64,000 nucleotides of DNA from Streptomyces sp. NBC_01262 (lineage in GTDB: Bacteria > Actinomycetota > Actinomycetes > Streptomycetales > Streptomycetaceae), in assembly GCF_036226365.1 (NCBI RefSeq), contig NZ_CP108462.1:6029501-6093500 (forward strand). The letters run 5' to 3'. Position numbers and translations under genes: made by a program. The notes beneath the pieces are model-generated. The model was not told the origin of the DNA, did no database searches, and saw only the letters and a program-made list of their open reading frames with translations. This document shows, piece by piece, positions 53,936-63,358 of this stretch. Numbering within the stretch: position 1 is the first letter of the stretch; the number at the start of each line of letters is the position of its first letter.

Positions 53936-54919
53936 ATGACGACAGGTCGGCCCGTGCAGCAGGCCGCGCCACCGAACGCGGCCTACGCCGGACAGGTCGT
54001 ACGTTTCCCGGATCCGGTCCGCGCCGCCCGGCACCCGCACGGGGTGCTGGTGGACGACGCCGGCCATCCGGTCTTCACACCGTACGCGCGGGCCGCGGCC
54101 GAGATCGCCGAGCCCCCGGAGGGCTTCGGAATAGACGAACTCCGGCTCACCGACCACGTGTCCGCCAATGCCGCGCTGCACGCGGCCGGGCACGAGCTGT
54201 GGGGCGGCGTCCAGTCCCCGGTCGGCACCCCGCACGGCTGGACCTGGCACCACGTCTCCGGCACCCGCCGCCTTGAGCTGGTCCCGGTCGAGGTGAAGGC
54301 GCTGCTGCGGCACCACGGCGGCCTCGCCGGTTCCGTGGTCGACCACGCCAAACGCGGCACGCGCCCGCTGCAGGAAACCCGGCCCGCGCACTTCGGATTG
54401 CCCAAGGACCCGGTCTCGGTGACCGAGGACCAGGTGCTGGAGGCCGAGGAGGAGCTCGGCTACCGGCTGCCCGGCGCCTACCGGACCTTCCTGAAGGCGG
54501 CGGGCGGCTGCGCGCCACGCGGGGTCGCGCTCGACCCGTCGCTCGGGCTGCTGATCGACCAGCCGTTCTTCACGGTGCGCGACGAGGCGGCGCTGAACGA
54601 CCTGGTTTACGTCAACAAGTGCCTGCGCGACCACCTGACGAAGGATTACCTGGCCGTCGGCTACGTCCAGGGCGGTGTGCTCGCGGTGAAGGTGCGCGAC
54701 GAGGACGCCGGTTCGGTGTGGTTCTGCGCGTACGACGACGTACGGGACGGGGACGGCTGGCCGTCGGTCCAGGAACGCGTCGCGGATCTGCTGCTGCCCT
54801 GCGGCGAGAACTTCGACGTCTTCCTGGCGCGGCTGGCCGGAAACCCGCCCGAGCTGGAGACGGTGGCGAACCTGATGGTGGACGGTGGCTTCGCCCACGC
54901 CGTCCCGGTGGAAGGGTGA
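53936..54919 (+). CDS. WHH-type nuclease-like domain fused to SMI1/KNR4 (SUKH) domain
   Basis: Codes for 327 residues from ATG 53936. N-terminal half: GWTWHH (residues 101-106) followed by LELVPVEVKALLRHHGG (113-129), matching the WHH nuclease pattern of HNH/Endo VII-type toxins; at the usual second His position (VPxxxH) this protein has Lys. Residues 162-300 are a SUKH domain (VTEDQVLEAEEELGYRLPGAYRTFLKAAGG and the LAVGYVQGGVLAVKVRDEDAGSVWFCAYDD core). Toxin-like and immunity-like parts in one polypeptide. The stop overlaps the next gene start (GTGA). Confidence 0.75.
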   Translation: MTTGRPVQQAAPPNAAYAGQVVRFPDPVRAARHPHGVLVDDAGHPVFTPYARAAAEIAEPPEGFGIDELRLTDHVSANAALHAAGHELWGGVQSPVGTPHGWTWHHVSGTRRLELVPVEVKALLRHHGGLAGSVVDHAKRGTRPLQETRPAHFGLPKDPVSVTEDQVLEAEEELGYRLPGAYRTFLKAAGGCAPRGVALDPSLGLLIDQPFFTVRDEAALNDLVYVNKCLRDHLTKDYLAVGYVQGGVLAVKVRDEDAGSVWFCAYDDVRDGDGWPSVQERVADLLLPCGENFDVFLARLAGNPPELETVANLMVDGGFAHAVPVEG

Positions 54920-57003
54920 ATCGGGAGATGGTCACGTTCGCGCAGGCGCAGGAGCGCGCCGAGCGGTGGATCAACGGTGACGTCCCGGCGTACTACGCCC
55001 GCGAGGTGAAGGTGCGGGAGTTCGCGCTCGGCTTCGTCGCCTGGAGCGAGCCCCGCGAGGACGGCCCGAAGACGGACGACGGCGCGGTGCGCCTGGTCAT
55101 CGCCAGGGACAGCGGTGAGGCCACGCTGTGGCCCGCCCTGCCGGTCGGTGAGGTCATCCGGCGGTACGAGGAGGAGTACGGCGCCCCGCCGCGCGACGCC
55201 GCGCCGCCGGCGGCGCAGCCGCCCGAGCGCATCGACCTGGAGGCGACCTCCTTCCTGCTGAGCCCGCCCCAGTGGCTGCAGGACGCGGCCGACCGCATCG
55301 GCATCCCCGACAACCGGGAAGCAGCCGCATCCGCCGCCGCGCCGACCGCGCCCCTCCCGACGCCTGCGCCGACCGTGCCGATGCCGACGCCCGCGCCCAC
55401 ACCCACGCCTGCGCCCGTCTCGACACCGGCGCCGCCCGCCCCCACGCCGTGGCGCAACACCAACACCGCCGACGACGCCGGGTCCGTCGCCCCGCCCGCC
55501 ACGGTCTTCGCGGCGCCGCCCGTCTCCCGCAAGCCCGCCGCCGCCCCGCTGCCGCCCCCCTCCGGCCCCAGCGCCCCCCTGCCGCCGCCCGGCTTCCCGG
55601 GGGCCTCGGCGCCGCCGCCGGGGCCGCGCGGGGCGTCGGACATCGCGGAGGCGGAGACGTCGAAGGCGGAGCGCGGGAGCGTACCCGCGCCGCCGCCCCC
55701 GGGGCCGCCCGGACGGCCCGCGCAGGCCGCGCCGGTGCCGCCCGTCGGCGGGGTCGGCGGCGGCTACGTCCCGACGCAGGCCGTGCGCGCGCTGAACCAC
55801 GACGGCCCGCCGCCCCCGCCGCCTCCGCCACCCGCGCCCGGCGTCCCGCGCGGCGCGGTAGGCGCCCCCGTCGCCGCCCCTGTCCCCCTCGCAGCCCAGC
55901 CCGGGGGCATGCACCACGCGGCGACGATGATGTCCGTGCCCGGCGGCACGCCGCCCCCGCCGCCCCCCGCGCCGCATGCGCAAGGCGGTTACGGCTATCC
56001 GCAGCCTCCCGCCGGGGTGCCCATCGTGGGCCCCGGCTACATGGCGGTGCTGCGCTACCGCGCGCAGGACGGCTCGGAGCAGCAGCTCATCCGCCGCTCC
56101 GCGCCCGGCACGCCGCACCCGGAGTGGCAGATCCTGCACGAGCTGCGCGCGCTGGGCGTTCCGCCGCAGCAGGTGCTGGAGCTGCACACCGAACTGGAGT
56201 CCTGCGACCTGCCCGGCGGCTACTGCGCGCGCATGATCCGGGAGACCTGGCCGCAGGTGCGGATCAGCCACACCGCGCCGTACGGAAAGGACCACGCGGG
56301 CCGCCAGCAGGGCGTACAGCATCTGCTCACCCATCTCGCCGAGCTGCACCAGGTGGCGGGCGCGCCCGCGATCGCGCCGCCGCAGCGCCTGCCGCTGCCG
56401 CATCCCGCGCAGGTGCAGCGGATGCCGCCGATCCCGCTGGACGGGATCGGGCACGAGCTGGCGCAGGCCTTCGGGCCGCAGGGGGTGTTCCGGTTCGACC
56501 AGCGGGCCGTGTCGCGGCAGGGCGTGCCGGAGATCGTGGCGCAGACCCTGACCTGGTCCGGGCTGCCGGTGGATTTCGGCCCGTTCTTCTGGGCGCAGGC
56601 GCAGCCGGGCCGGCCGGTGCCGACGCTGGCCGAGCTGGCGGCCGAGCGCGGGGTGCCGGCGGGGCCGGACGCGGGCTCGTACCTGGTCATGGGCAATGAC
56701 TTCGGGCGCCAGCTGTGCGTCCAGTACGGCACCGCGCACATCGTCGCCGTACCGCTGGAGGCGGCGCCCGGCGGGCAGCCGGCCGTGCCGCAGTTCGTGA
56801 ATTCGAGCCTGCCGGAATTCGCCCGCTGCCTGGCCCTGCTGGGGCGGATGTGGCGGCTGAGGCTGGGGCTGACCCCCGACCAGGCGGGCCGCTGGACGGT
56901 CGACCTCCAGAACCAGCTCGCCGCCCTCGACCCGGCGGCGGTCGCCTCGCCGGACCACTGGTGGGCGGTGCTGATCGAGCAGATGTGGGACGGCCTGCTC
57001 TGA
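54916..57003 (+). CDS. YrhB/Imm35-like, deaminase and SUKH-4 multi-domain protein
   Basis: Codes for 695 residues from GTG 54916 (GTGA overlap; ATG 54928 possible). Residues 5-90 match YrhB/Imm35 immunity proteins (FAQAQERAERWINGDV). A Pro/Ala-rich linker of about 285 residues follows. Residues 376-500 form a deaminase-like domain: HPEWQILHELRAL (His401, Glu403) and ELESCDLPGGYC (Cys430, Cys437), with Ser before the first Cys where Pro is usual. Residues 506-695 look like SUKH-4 (GIGHELAQAFGPQGVFRFD, NSSLPEFARCLALL). No export signal. Confidence 0.72.
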   Translation: MNREMVTFAQAQERAERWINGDVPAYYAREVKVREFALGFVAWSEPREDGPKTDDGAVRLVIARDSGEATLWPALPVGEVIRRYEEEYGAPPRDAAPPAAQPPERIDLEATSFLLSPPQWLQDAADRIGIPDNREAAASAAAPTAPLPTPAPTVPMPTPAPTPTPAPVSTPAPPAPTPWRNTNTADDAGSVAPPATVFAAPPVSRKPAAAPLPPPSGPSAPLPPPGFPGASAPPPGPRGASDIAEAETSKAERGSVPAPPPPGPPGRPAQAAPVPPVGGVGGGYVPTQAVRALNHDGPPPPPPPPPAPGVPRGAVGAPVAAPVPLAAQPGGMHHAATMMSVPGGTPPPPPPAPHAQGGYGYPQPPAGVPIVGPGYMAVLRYRAQDGSEQQLIRRSAPGTPHPEWQILHELRALGVPPQQVLELHTELESCDLPGGYCARMIRETWPQVRISHTAPYGKDHAGRQQGVQHLLTHLAELHQVAGAPAIAPPQRLPLPHPAQVQRMPPIPLDGIGHELAQAFGPQGVFRFDQRAVSRQGVPEIVAQTLTWSGLPVDFGPFFWAQAQPGRPVPTLAELAAERGVPAGPDAGSYLVMGNDFGRQLCVQYGTAHIVAVPLEAAPGGQPAVPQFVNSSLPEFARCLALLGRMWRLRLGLTPDQAGRWTVDLQNQLAALDPAAVASPDHWWAVLIEQMWDGLL

Positions 57004-57036
57004 CGCCCTGACGCCTGACGCCCGACGCCTTTGCGT

Positions 57037-57085
57037 AAGGGGCGCACCTCGCCATCGACGAGGTGCGCCCCTTTTATTGCTTTTG
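57037..57085 (+). terminator. intrinsic terminator
   Basis: Perfect 15-base arms (57037-57051, 57059-57073), 7-base loop, followed by TTATTGCTTTT. A classical rho-independent terminator after the SUKH locus. Confidence 0.9.
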
Positions 57086-57157
57086 GGGTGTCGCGTTATG
57101 AACAAATAGGGCAAATGGATAAAAATGGGGGTACGGAAAGACGACGAGGGGCATCGC

Positions 57158-58099
57158 ATGGACTTCGCCTTTGGTACCGCCCGTGGCCGCGGCTACCGCC
57201 CCGACCAGGTCGACCGCTTCCTCGACGAACTCTCCGAGGACCGTGACGCCGCCTGGGAGCGCGCCGCCCGGCTCACCGTCCTCGCCAACGAGATGGACGC
57301 CGAGTGCGCCGAGTTGCGCGAGACCATCGCCACCCTCCCGCCGCCCTCCTTCGAGGCTCTCGGCCCCGGCGCCCAGGAGCTGATGCACCTCGTCCAGGAC
57401 GAGGCCACCGCCGTACGCCACCGCGCCGAAGCCGAGGCGCAGTACGCGCACGACACCGCCGACGCCGCCCGCCTCGCCCTCCTCGACGAGGCCCGCGCCG
57501 CCGCCCAGGCACGGCTGGCCGTCGCCGAGGAGCACGTCCAGCGCGTCCTCGGCGAGGCCCGCGCCGCGGCCGGCGCGCTGCGCGCCGAGGCCGAGCGCGA
57601 GGCCGCCCTCGTCCTCGGCGAGGCCCAGCGCACCCTCGACGCGGCCCGCCACGACGCCGACCGCACCCTGTCCGAGCTTGGCAAGGAGCACCGCGAGCAG
57701 CTCGACGCCGTCCACCACGAGATCGCCGAGCGCGATGCCGGCACCGACAGCCGCATGGGCGAACTCATCTCCTACGCCGAGAGCTTCGCCCACGAGGCCG
57801 AACGCGCCCTCGCCGGCGCCCAGGCCGACGCACGCCGCCGCCAGGCCGACGCGGAAGCCGCCGCCGCTGAGCTGCTCGCGCAGGCGCGGGTACGGGAGGA
57901 GCGGATCCGCCGCGAGGCCGAGCGGGAGCTGCGCGAGCACGAAGTGCGGCGCGAGGAGATCCGCGGGCATCTCGCGCATGTACGCAGCAGTCTGGCGTCG
58001 CTCACCGGGCGGGAGCCCGGCGCCGACCCGGCCGAGGCCGGGGCCGAGGCGGAGGTCGCGGCCGAGGCCGAAGCCGAGTCCGTCGACGAGGAGAGCTGA
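57158..58099 (+). CDS. DivIVA-like coiled-coil protein
   Basis: Codes for 313 residues from ATG 57158 (GAGGGG upstream; ATG 57125 has none). A short start domain (FGTARGRGYRPDQVDRFLDELSEDRDAAWERA) as in DivIVA-type proteins, then a long Ala/Glu/Arg coiled coil to about 280 and an acidic tail. Streptomyces relatives are often called cellulose-binding proteins and are cytoskeletal or polar-growth related. No enzymatic motif. Confidence 0.85.
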   Translation: MDFAFGTARGRGYRPDQVDRFLDELSEDRDAAWERAARLTVLANEMDAECAELRETIATLPPPSFEALGPGAQELMHLVQDEATAVRHRAEAEAQYAHDTADAARLALLDEARAAAQARLAVAEEHVQRVLGEARAAAGALRAEAEREAALVLGEAQRTLDAARHDADRTLSELGKEHREQLDAVHHEIAERDAGTDSRMGELISYAESFAHEAERALAGAQADARRRQADAEAAAAELLAQARVREERIRREAERELREHEVRREEIRGHLAHVRSSLASLTGREPGADPAEAGAEAEVAAEAEAESVDEES

Positions 58100-58101
58100 C
58101 C

Positions 58102-59577
58102 CTAGGACTCCGTCAGCACCGGGAACCGCCGTGGCATGACCGCCAGCACGATGACCAGGGCCACGGCGGCGGCCAGGGCGGTGCCGAGGTAGACGTGGTT
58201 GACGGCGGCGGCGATGGCGCGGCGCAGGGGCTCGGTGGGGTGGGCGGCCAGGGCGGCGGAGACGGTGTCGGGGGCGTTGCCGGGCAGGCGGGCGGCGAGG
58301 GTGGCGTTGGCGACGGCGCCGAAGACGGCGGCGCCGACGCTCTGGCCGACCTGGCGGCAGAACAGGATGGACGAGGTGGCGGTGGCGCGCTCGTGCCACG
58401 GCACCGTGGACTGGACGCCGACGATCAGCGGGAGCTGGAAGAGCCCCAGGCAGGCGCCGAGCAGCAGCATCACCAGCGCGGGCTGCCAGGCGGGGCCCGC
58501 GTAGGGCAGGCAGACCAGGGCGACGAGGGTCGCGGTGGCGGCGGCCATGCCGATGGCGGCGGTGTCGCGGAAGCCGATGCGCAGGAAGACGCGGTTGCTC
58601 AGGGCCGCCGATATGGGCCAGCTCAGGGTCATCACCGACAGGACGAAACCGGCCTGGACGGGGCCGAGGCCCAGCACCGCCTGGGCGTACATCGGCAGGA
58701 AGACGGTCGGCCCGATGATCATCACGCCGAGCATGCCGAGCCCCAGATTCGCGCCGACGATGACCCGTCGGCGCCAGACCCAGCCCGGGATGACCGGCTC
58801 CGCGGCGTGCCGCTCGATCCACACCGTGAGCGCCCCGAAGGCCACGCTGCCGCCGAGCAGCCACGGCCGGGCGGGGCCGCCGTCCACGAGGGCGACGATC
58901 AGCATGCCGCCGGAGAGGAAGAGCCCGAGGGCGCCGGGCCAGTCGACGCTGTGGCGCACCGGGGAGACCACGGACTCCCGCAGGTGGCGGGCGATGAGCA
59001 GCATCGCGACGAGCCCGACCGGCAGGTTGACCAGGAAGATCCAGCGCCAGTCGGCGTAGCCCGCGAGCAGCCCGCCGGCGAGCGGGCCGGCGATCGCCGA
59101 GGCGGCCCACACCGAGGACAGGGCCGCCTGGATGCGGCCGCGTTCCTTCAGCTCGTACAGGTCGGCGGCCACGGTCTGGACCGTGCCCTGTATCGCGCCG
59201 CCGCCCAGCCCCTGGAGCACCCGGAAGGCGATGAGACTGGCCATGTTCCAGGCCCCGGCGCACAGCAGTGAGCCGAGCAGGAAGATCGCGATGCCGCCGA
59301 CGAGCACCGGCTTGCGGCCGTAGGTGTCGGCGAGCTTGCCGTACACCGGCAGGGTGACGGTCACGGCGAGCAGGTAGCCGGAGAAGAGCCAGGAGAAGAC
59401 GGAGAAGCCGCCGAGGTCGCTGACGATCTGGGGGACGGCGGTGGAGATGATCGTGGACTCCATCGCGGCCAGCGCCATGGCGAGCATCAGCGCGACGACC
59501 ACCGGCCCCCGGCGGCGCGGCCCGCCCGTGCCGTCCTCGGCCCCGGCCCGCTCGGTGCGTTCGGCGTGACCGCGCAT
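58102..59577 (-). CDS. MFS multidrug-type transporter (14-span)
   Basis: Codes for 491 residues from ATG 59577 (GGGAGGG 5 bases upstream). Fourteen spans of the DHA2-type drug:H+ antiporters, with GKLADTYGRKPVLVGG (motif A) and VLQGLGGGAIQGTVQTV. Probably exports a hydrophobic compound. Divergent from the MacB-type ABC genes; the two share a nearly identical leader (59588-59604 and 59807-59824). Confidence 0.93.
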   Translation of the reverse strand: MRGHAERTERAGAEDGTGGPRRRGPVVVALMLAMALAAMESTIISTAVPQIVSDLGGFSVFSWLFSGYLLAVTVTLPVYGKLADTYGRKPVLVGGIAIFLLGSLLCAGAWNMASLIAFRVLQGLGGGAIQGTVQTVAADLYELKERGRIQAALSSVWAASAIAGPLAGGLLAGYADWRWIFLVNLPVGLVAMLLIARHLRESVVSPVRHSVDWPGALGLFLSGGMLIVALVDGGPARPWLLGGSVAFGALTVWIERHAAEPVIPGWVWRRRVIVGANLGLGMLGVMIIGPTVFLPMYAQAVLGLGPVQAGFVLSVMTLSWPISAALSNRVFLRIGFRDTAAIGMAAATATLVALVCLPYAGPAWQPALVMLLLGACLGLFQLPLIVGVQSTVPWHERATATSSILFCRQVGQSVGAAVFGAVANATLAARLPGNAPDTVSAALAAHPTEPLRRAIAAAVNHVYLGTALAAAVALVIVLAVMPRRFPVLTES

Positions 59578-59587
59578 CGTTGCCCTC

Positions 59588-59824
59588 CCTGGTTTGTGTG
59601 TACGCCACACCATTCCATGCCCGCCCGCATGGGGTCCCCTAGGGGACACACCCGGCTTTCTCCTACCTCCGGTTCGTCCCGGCGGAGGACGAGCCGCACC
59701 CCTGGACTCCATAGGCTTCGTGGTGGGGGTAGCCCCAGGGCGAAGACGGAGACCCGCACCATCGTCTCGAACCCTGTGCGGCAGCCAAGCTGATGGCACA
59801 CACCGACGTACTACACAAACCAGG
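59588..59824. promoter_or_regulatory. matched leader elements of divergent transporter genes
   Basis: CGTACACACAAACCAGG on the minus strand (59604-59588) and CGTACTACACAAACCAGG on the plus strand (59807-59824) differ by one inserted base and stand right before each ribosome site. The 200 bp between hold no recognisable gene. Confidence 0.6.
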
Positions 59825-59833
59825 AGAATTACC

Positions 59834-60622
59834 GTGACAACGGCAGTGACGATTCCCAAGTCCGGGGGCAGCGGAGAACGTTCGGCCGTTGCCGCGAGCG
59901 CGCGTCAGGTCACCAAGGCGTACGGCTCCGGGGAGACCCGGGTCGTGGCGCTGGACGCGGTCGACGTCGACATCGAGCGCAGCCGCTTCACCGCGATCAT
60001 GGGCCCCTCCGGCTCCGGCAAGTCGACCCTGATGCACTGCCTGGCCGGGCTGGACACGGTCACCAGCGGGCACATAAGGATCGGCGACACCGAGATCACC
60101 AAGCTGAAGGACAAGAAGCTCACGCAGCTTCGCCGGGACCACATCGGCTTCATCTTCCAGGCGTTCAACCTGCTCCCGACGCTTAACGCGATCGAGAACA
60201 TCACGCTGCCGATGGACATCGCGGGCCGCAAGCCCGACCGAGAGTGGCTGGCGCAGGTCGTGGAGACCGTCGGCCTCGCCGACCGGCTCAAGCACCGCCC
60301 CAACCAGCTCTCCGGCGGCCAGCAGCAGCGCGTCGCCGTGGCGCGGGCGCTCGCCGCCCGCCCCGACATCATCTTCGGGGACGAGCCGACCGGAAACCTG
60401 GACTCGCGGGCCGGCGCCGAGGTGCTGGGCTTCCTGCGCAGGTCGGTCGACGACCTGGGCCAGACGATCGTGATGGTCACGCACGACCCGGTGGCGGCCT
60501 CGTACGCCGACCGCGTCATCTTCCTCGCGGACGGCCGGATCGTGGACGAGATGACCGACCCGACGTCGGAGTCCGTGCTGAACCGCATGGCGGCCTTCGA
60601 CGCGCGCGGGAGGACGTCATGA
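59834..60622 (+). CDS. ABC transporter ATPase (MacB/LolD-type)
   Basis: Codes for 262 residues from GTG 59834 (AGGAG 7 bases upstream). Walker A GPSGSGKST, FIFQAFNLLPTLNAIENI, signature LSGGQQQRVAVARAL, Walker B IIFGDEPTGNLDSR of the MacB/FtsE type. Coupled with the permease by ATGA overlap. Confidence 0.95.
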   Translation: MTTAVTIPKSGGSGERSAVAASARQVTKAYGSGETRVVALDAVDVDIERSRFTAIMGPSGSGKSTLMHCLAGLDTVTSGHIRIGDTEITKLKDKKLTQLRRDHIGFIFQAFNLLPTLNAIENITLPMDIAGRKPDREWLAQVVETVGLADRLKHRPNQLSGGQQQRVAVARALAARPDIIFGDEPTGNLDSRAGAEVLGFLRRSVDDLGQTIVMVTHDPVAASYADRVIFLADGRIVDEMTDPTSESVLNRMAAFDARGRTS

Positions 60623-63195
60623 CCGTCGTCAAGACCTCGATGCGCAACTTCGTCGCGCACAAGGGACGTATGGCGCTCAGCGCGATAGCCGTCCTGCTGT
60701 CGGTGGGATTCGTGTGCGGCACGCTCGTCTTCACCGACACCATGACCTCGACCTTCGACAAGCTGTTCGCGGTCACCGCCGCCGATGTCACCGTCAGCGC
60801 CAAGGACGCGCCCGGCGGCAACGAGCAGCAGCAGACCGCCAAGGCGGCCTCCGTACCGGCCTCGGTGCTCACCGGACTGAGGAAGACCGACGGGGTGAAG
60901 TCCGCCCTGGGCGACGTCAGCAACATGGCGCTCACTGTCGTCACCGGCAAGGGCAACGACAACCTCAGCCCGTCCTCCGGTGCCCCGACCATCGGCACCA
61001 ACTGGGACTCCAGTGAGCTGAAGGTCGTGGACCTCACCTCCGGCCATGCCCCGCGCGGGCCCACCGAGGTGATGGTGGACAAGGACACCGCCGACAAGCA
61101 CCACCTGAAGCTGGGCGACGAACTGCGGGTCATCGCGGCCCCCGGGGAGTTCCGGGCGAAGATCACCGGCATCACGACCTTCAAGGTCACCAACCCCGGT
61201 GCGGCGGTCTTCTACTTCGACACGCCCACCGCGCAGACCAGGCTGCTCGGCTCGGCGGACGCGTACTCCAACATCATGCTCACCGCCGACCAGGGCGTCA
61301 GCGACGAGCAGCTCAAGAAGACCGTCGCCGCGGACCTCGGCACCGGATACAAGGTCCAGACCCAGGCCGAGTTCACCGCCGAGAACAAGCAGGGCATCGA
61401 CTCCTTCCTCGGCGTCATCAAGACCGCGATGCTCGGCTTCGCCGGGATCGCCCTCCTGGTGGGCATCTTCCTGATCGTCAACACCTTCTCGATGCTGGTG
61501 GCGCAGCGCACTCGCGAGATCGGCCTCATGCGGGCCATCGGCGCCAGTCGTAGCCAGGTCAACCGGTCCGTGCTGGTCGAGGCGACCGTGCTCGGCGTCG
61601 TCGGGTCGATCCTGGGCATCGGGGGCGGCGTGGGGATCGCCGTACTGCTCATGAAGCTGATGAGCAAGCTGGGCATGAACCTCGACACCTCCGAGCTGAC
61701 CATCAAGACCGCCACACCGCTGATCGGCCTCGCCGTGGGCGTCATCGTCACCGTCCTGGCCGCCTACCTGCCCGCCCGCCGGGCCGGCAAGGTCTCCCCG
61801 ATGGCCGCCCTGCGCGACGCCGGCACCCCGGCGGACGGCAAGGCGGGCCGGATCCGGGCCGCGATCGGACTGCTCCTCACCGGTGCGGGCGGCGTGGCGC
61901 TGTACGCCACCGCGCAGGCCACCAAGGCCAGCACCGGCGGGCTGACACTGGCCGCCGGAGTGGTCCTCACCCTCGTCGGATTCGTCGTCGTCGGCCCGCT
62001 CCTGGCCGGTGTCGTCGTCCGGGTCATCAGCGCGGGCGTCCTGCGGATCTTCGGCCCCGTCGGGCGGCTCGCCGAGCGCAACGCGCTGCGCAACCCCCGC
62101 CGTACGGGTGCCACGGCCGCCGCCCTCATGATCGGCCTCGCCCTGGTCGCGGGCCTGTCGGTGGTCGGGTCGTCCATGGTGGCCTCCGCCGGCGACCAGC
62201 TCGACAAGTCGGTCGGCGCGGACTTCATCATCCAGTCGCCCACCGGCCTGCCCATCGCCCCCGAGGTCGAGAAGGCGATCAAGACGACGCCCGACCTCGC
62301 CCACGTGACGGACTACAAGTCGATCCCGGTCCACATCACCGCCCCCGGCGGCAAGCCCGAGACCACCGACCTGTCCGCCGCCGACCCGACCTACGCCGAG
62401 GACCTCCAGGTCAAGACGGTCTCGGGCAAGCTGTCGGACGCGTACGGCAAGAACGCGATCTCGCTCGGCGAGTCCTACGCCAACCGCAAGCACATCAAGG
62501 TCGGCGACCAGGTCACCGTGGCCTTCGACGGCGGCTCGACCGCGAAGCTCACCGTCGCGGCGATCACGTCCAAGGACACCGTCTTCGACCAGGGCGCGAT
62601 GTACGTCAACATCACGACCGTCGCCCGGTACCTGCCGGCCGACAAGATGCCGATGAACGTCATCATGTTCGCCTCGGCGAAGTCCGGGCAGCAGGACGCG
62701 GCCTACACCTCGCTCAAGAAGTCCCTGGACGGCTACCCGCAGGTCCAGGTCAAGGACCAGGCCGACTACAAGCAGCTGCTCAAGGACCAGATCGGGCAGC
62801 TCCTGAACCTGATCTACGGGCTGCTGGCGCTGGCGATCATCGTCGCCATCCTGGGCGTCGTGAACACCCTCGCCCTGTCGGTGGTCGAGCGGACCCGGGA
62901 GATCGGCCTCATGCGGGCCATCGGGATGTCCCGTCGGCAGCTGCGCCGCATGATCCGCCTCGAATCGATCGTCATCGCCCTGTTCGGCGCGGTCCTGGGC
63001 CTGGGCCTCGGCCTCGGCTGGGGCGCCACCGCCCAGCAGCTGCTGGCGCTGAACGGCCTCAACGTCCTGGAGATCCCCTGGGGGACCATCATCACGGTCT
63101 TCATCGGATCGGCCTTCGTGGGCCTGGCGGCGGCCCTCTTCCCGGCCTTCCGGGCGGGTCGGATGAACGTCCTCAACGCCATCGCGACGGACTAG
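60619..63195 (+). CDS. ABC transporter permease (MacB/FtsX type)
   Basis: Codes for 858 residues. An N-terminal span and a large extracytoplasmic MacB_PCD domain, then FtsX domains (LVAQRTREIGLMRAIGASRSQVNRSVLVEA and the C-terminal repeat VVERTREIGLMRAIGMSRRQLRRMI). Mechanotransmission-type permease for lipid or peptide export. Stop is followed by a strong hairpin. Confidence 0.95.
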   Translation: MTVVKTSMRNFVAHKGRMALSAIAVLLSVGFVCGTLVFTDTMTSTFDKLFAVTAADVTVSAKDAPGGNEQQQTAKAASVPASVLTGLRKTDGVKSALGDVSNMALTVVTGKGNDNLSPSSGAPTIGTNWDSSELKVVDLTSGHAPRGPTEVMVDKDTADKHHLKLGDELRVIAAPGEFRAKITGITTFKVTNPGAAVFYFDTPTAQTRLLGSADAYSNIMLTADQGVSDEQLKKTVAADLGTGYKVQTQAEFTAENKQGIDSFLGVIKTAMLGFAGIALLVGIFLIVNTFSMLVAQRTREIGLMRAIGASRSQVNRSVLVEATVLGVVGSILGIGGGVGIAVLLMKLMSKLGMNLDTSELTIKTATPLIGLAVGVIVTVLAAYLPARRAGKVSPMAALRDAGTPADGKAGRIRAAIGLLLTGAGGVALYATAQATKASTGGLTLAAGVVLTLVGFVVVGPLLAGVVVRVISAGVLRIFGPVGRLAERNALRNPRRTGATAAALMIGLALVAGLSVVGSSMVASAGDQLDKSVGADFIIQSPTGLPIAPEVEKAIKTTPDLAHVTDYKSIPVHITAPGGKPETTDLSAADPTYAEDLQVKTVSGKLSDAYGKNAISLGESYANRKHIKVGDQVTVAFDGGSTAKLTVAAITSKDTVFDQGAMYVNITTVARYLPADKMPMNVIMFASAKSGQQDAAYTSLKKSLDGYPQVQVKDQADYKQLLKDQIGQLLNLIYGLLALAIIVAILGVVNTLALSVVERTREIGLMRAIGMSRRQLRRMIRLESIVIALFGAVLGLGLGLGWGATAQQLLALNGLNVLEIPWGTIITVFIGSAFVGLAAALFPAFRAGRMNVLNAIATD

Positions 63196-63210
63196 GACAG
63201 TCGTGGTGGA

Positions 63211-63246
63211 GTCCGCGGCCGACGGGGTTTCCCGTCGGCCGCGGAC
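63211..63246 (+). terminator. terminator after ABC permease
   Basis: Perfect 16-base arms (63211-63226 and 63231-63246) with a 4-base loop. No U-tract follows. Confidence 0.8.
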
Positions 63247-63358
63247 GCGTGTGTCGGTGGGGCGTCGTAGGCTGGGACACCCCGGCCCGTTCGACGTGTC
63301 GGGCGGTTCGCGTTGCCAGTAAAGCCAGTACGCCAGTAATTGGGGACGGAAAGCCTTC

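Noticed and set aside
57074..59608. Minus-strand 844-codon frame across the coiled-coil and MFS genes
   Set aside because: Spans two genes on opposite strands and a terminator; shadow frame.
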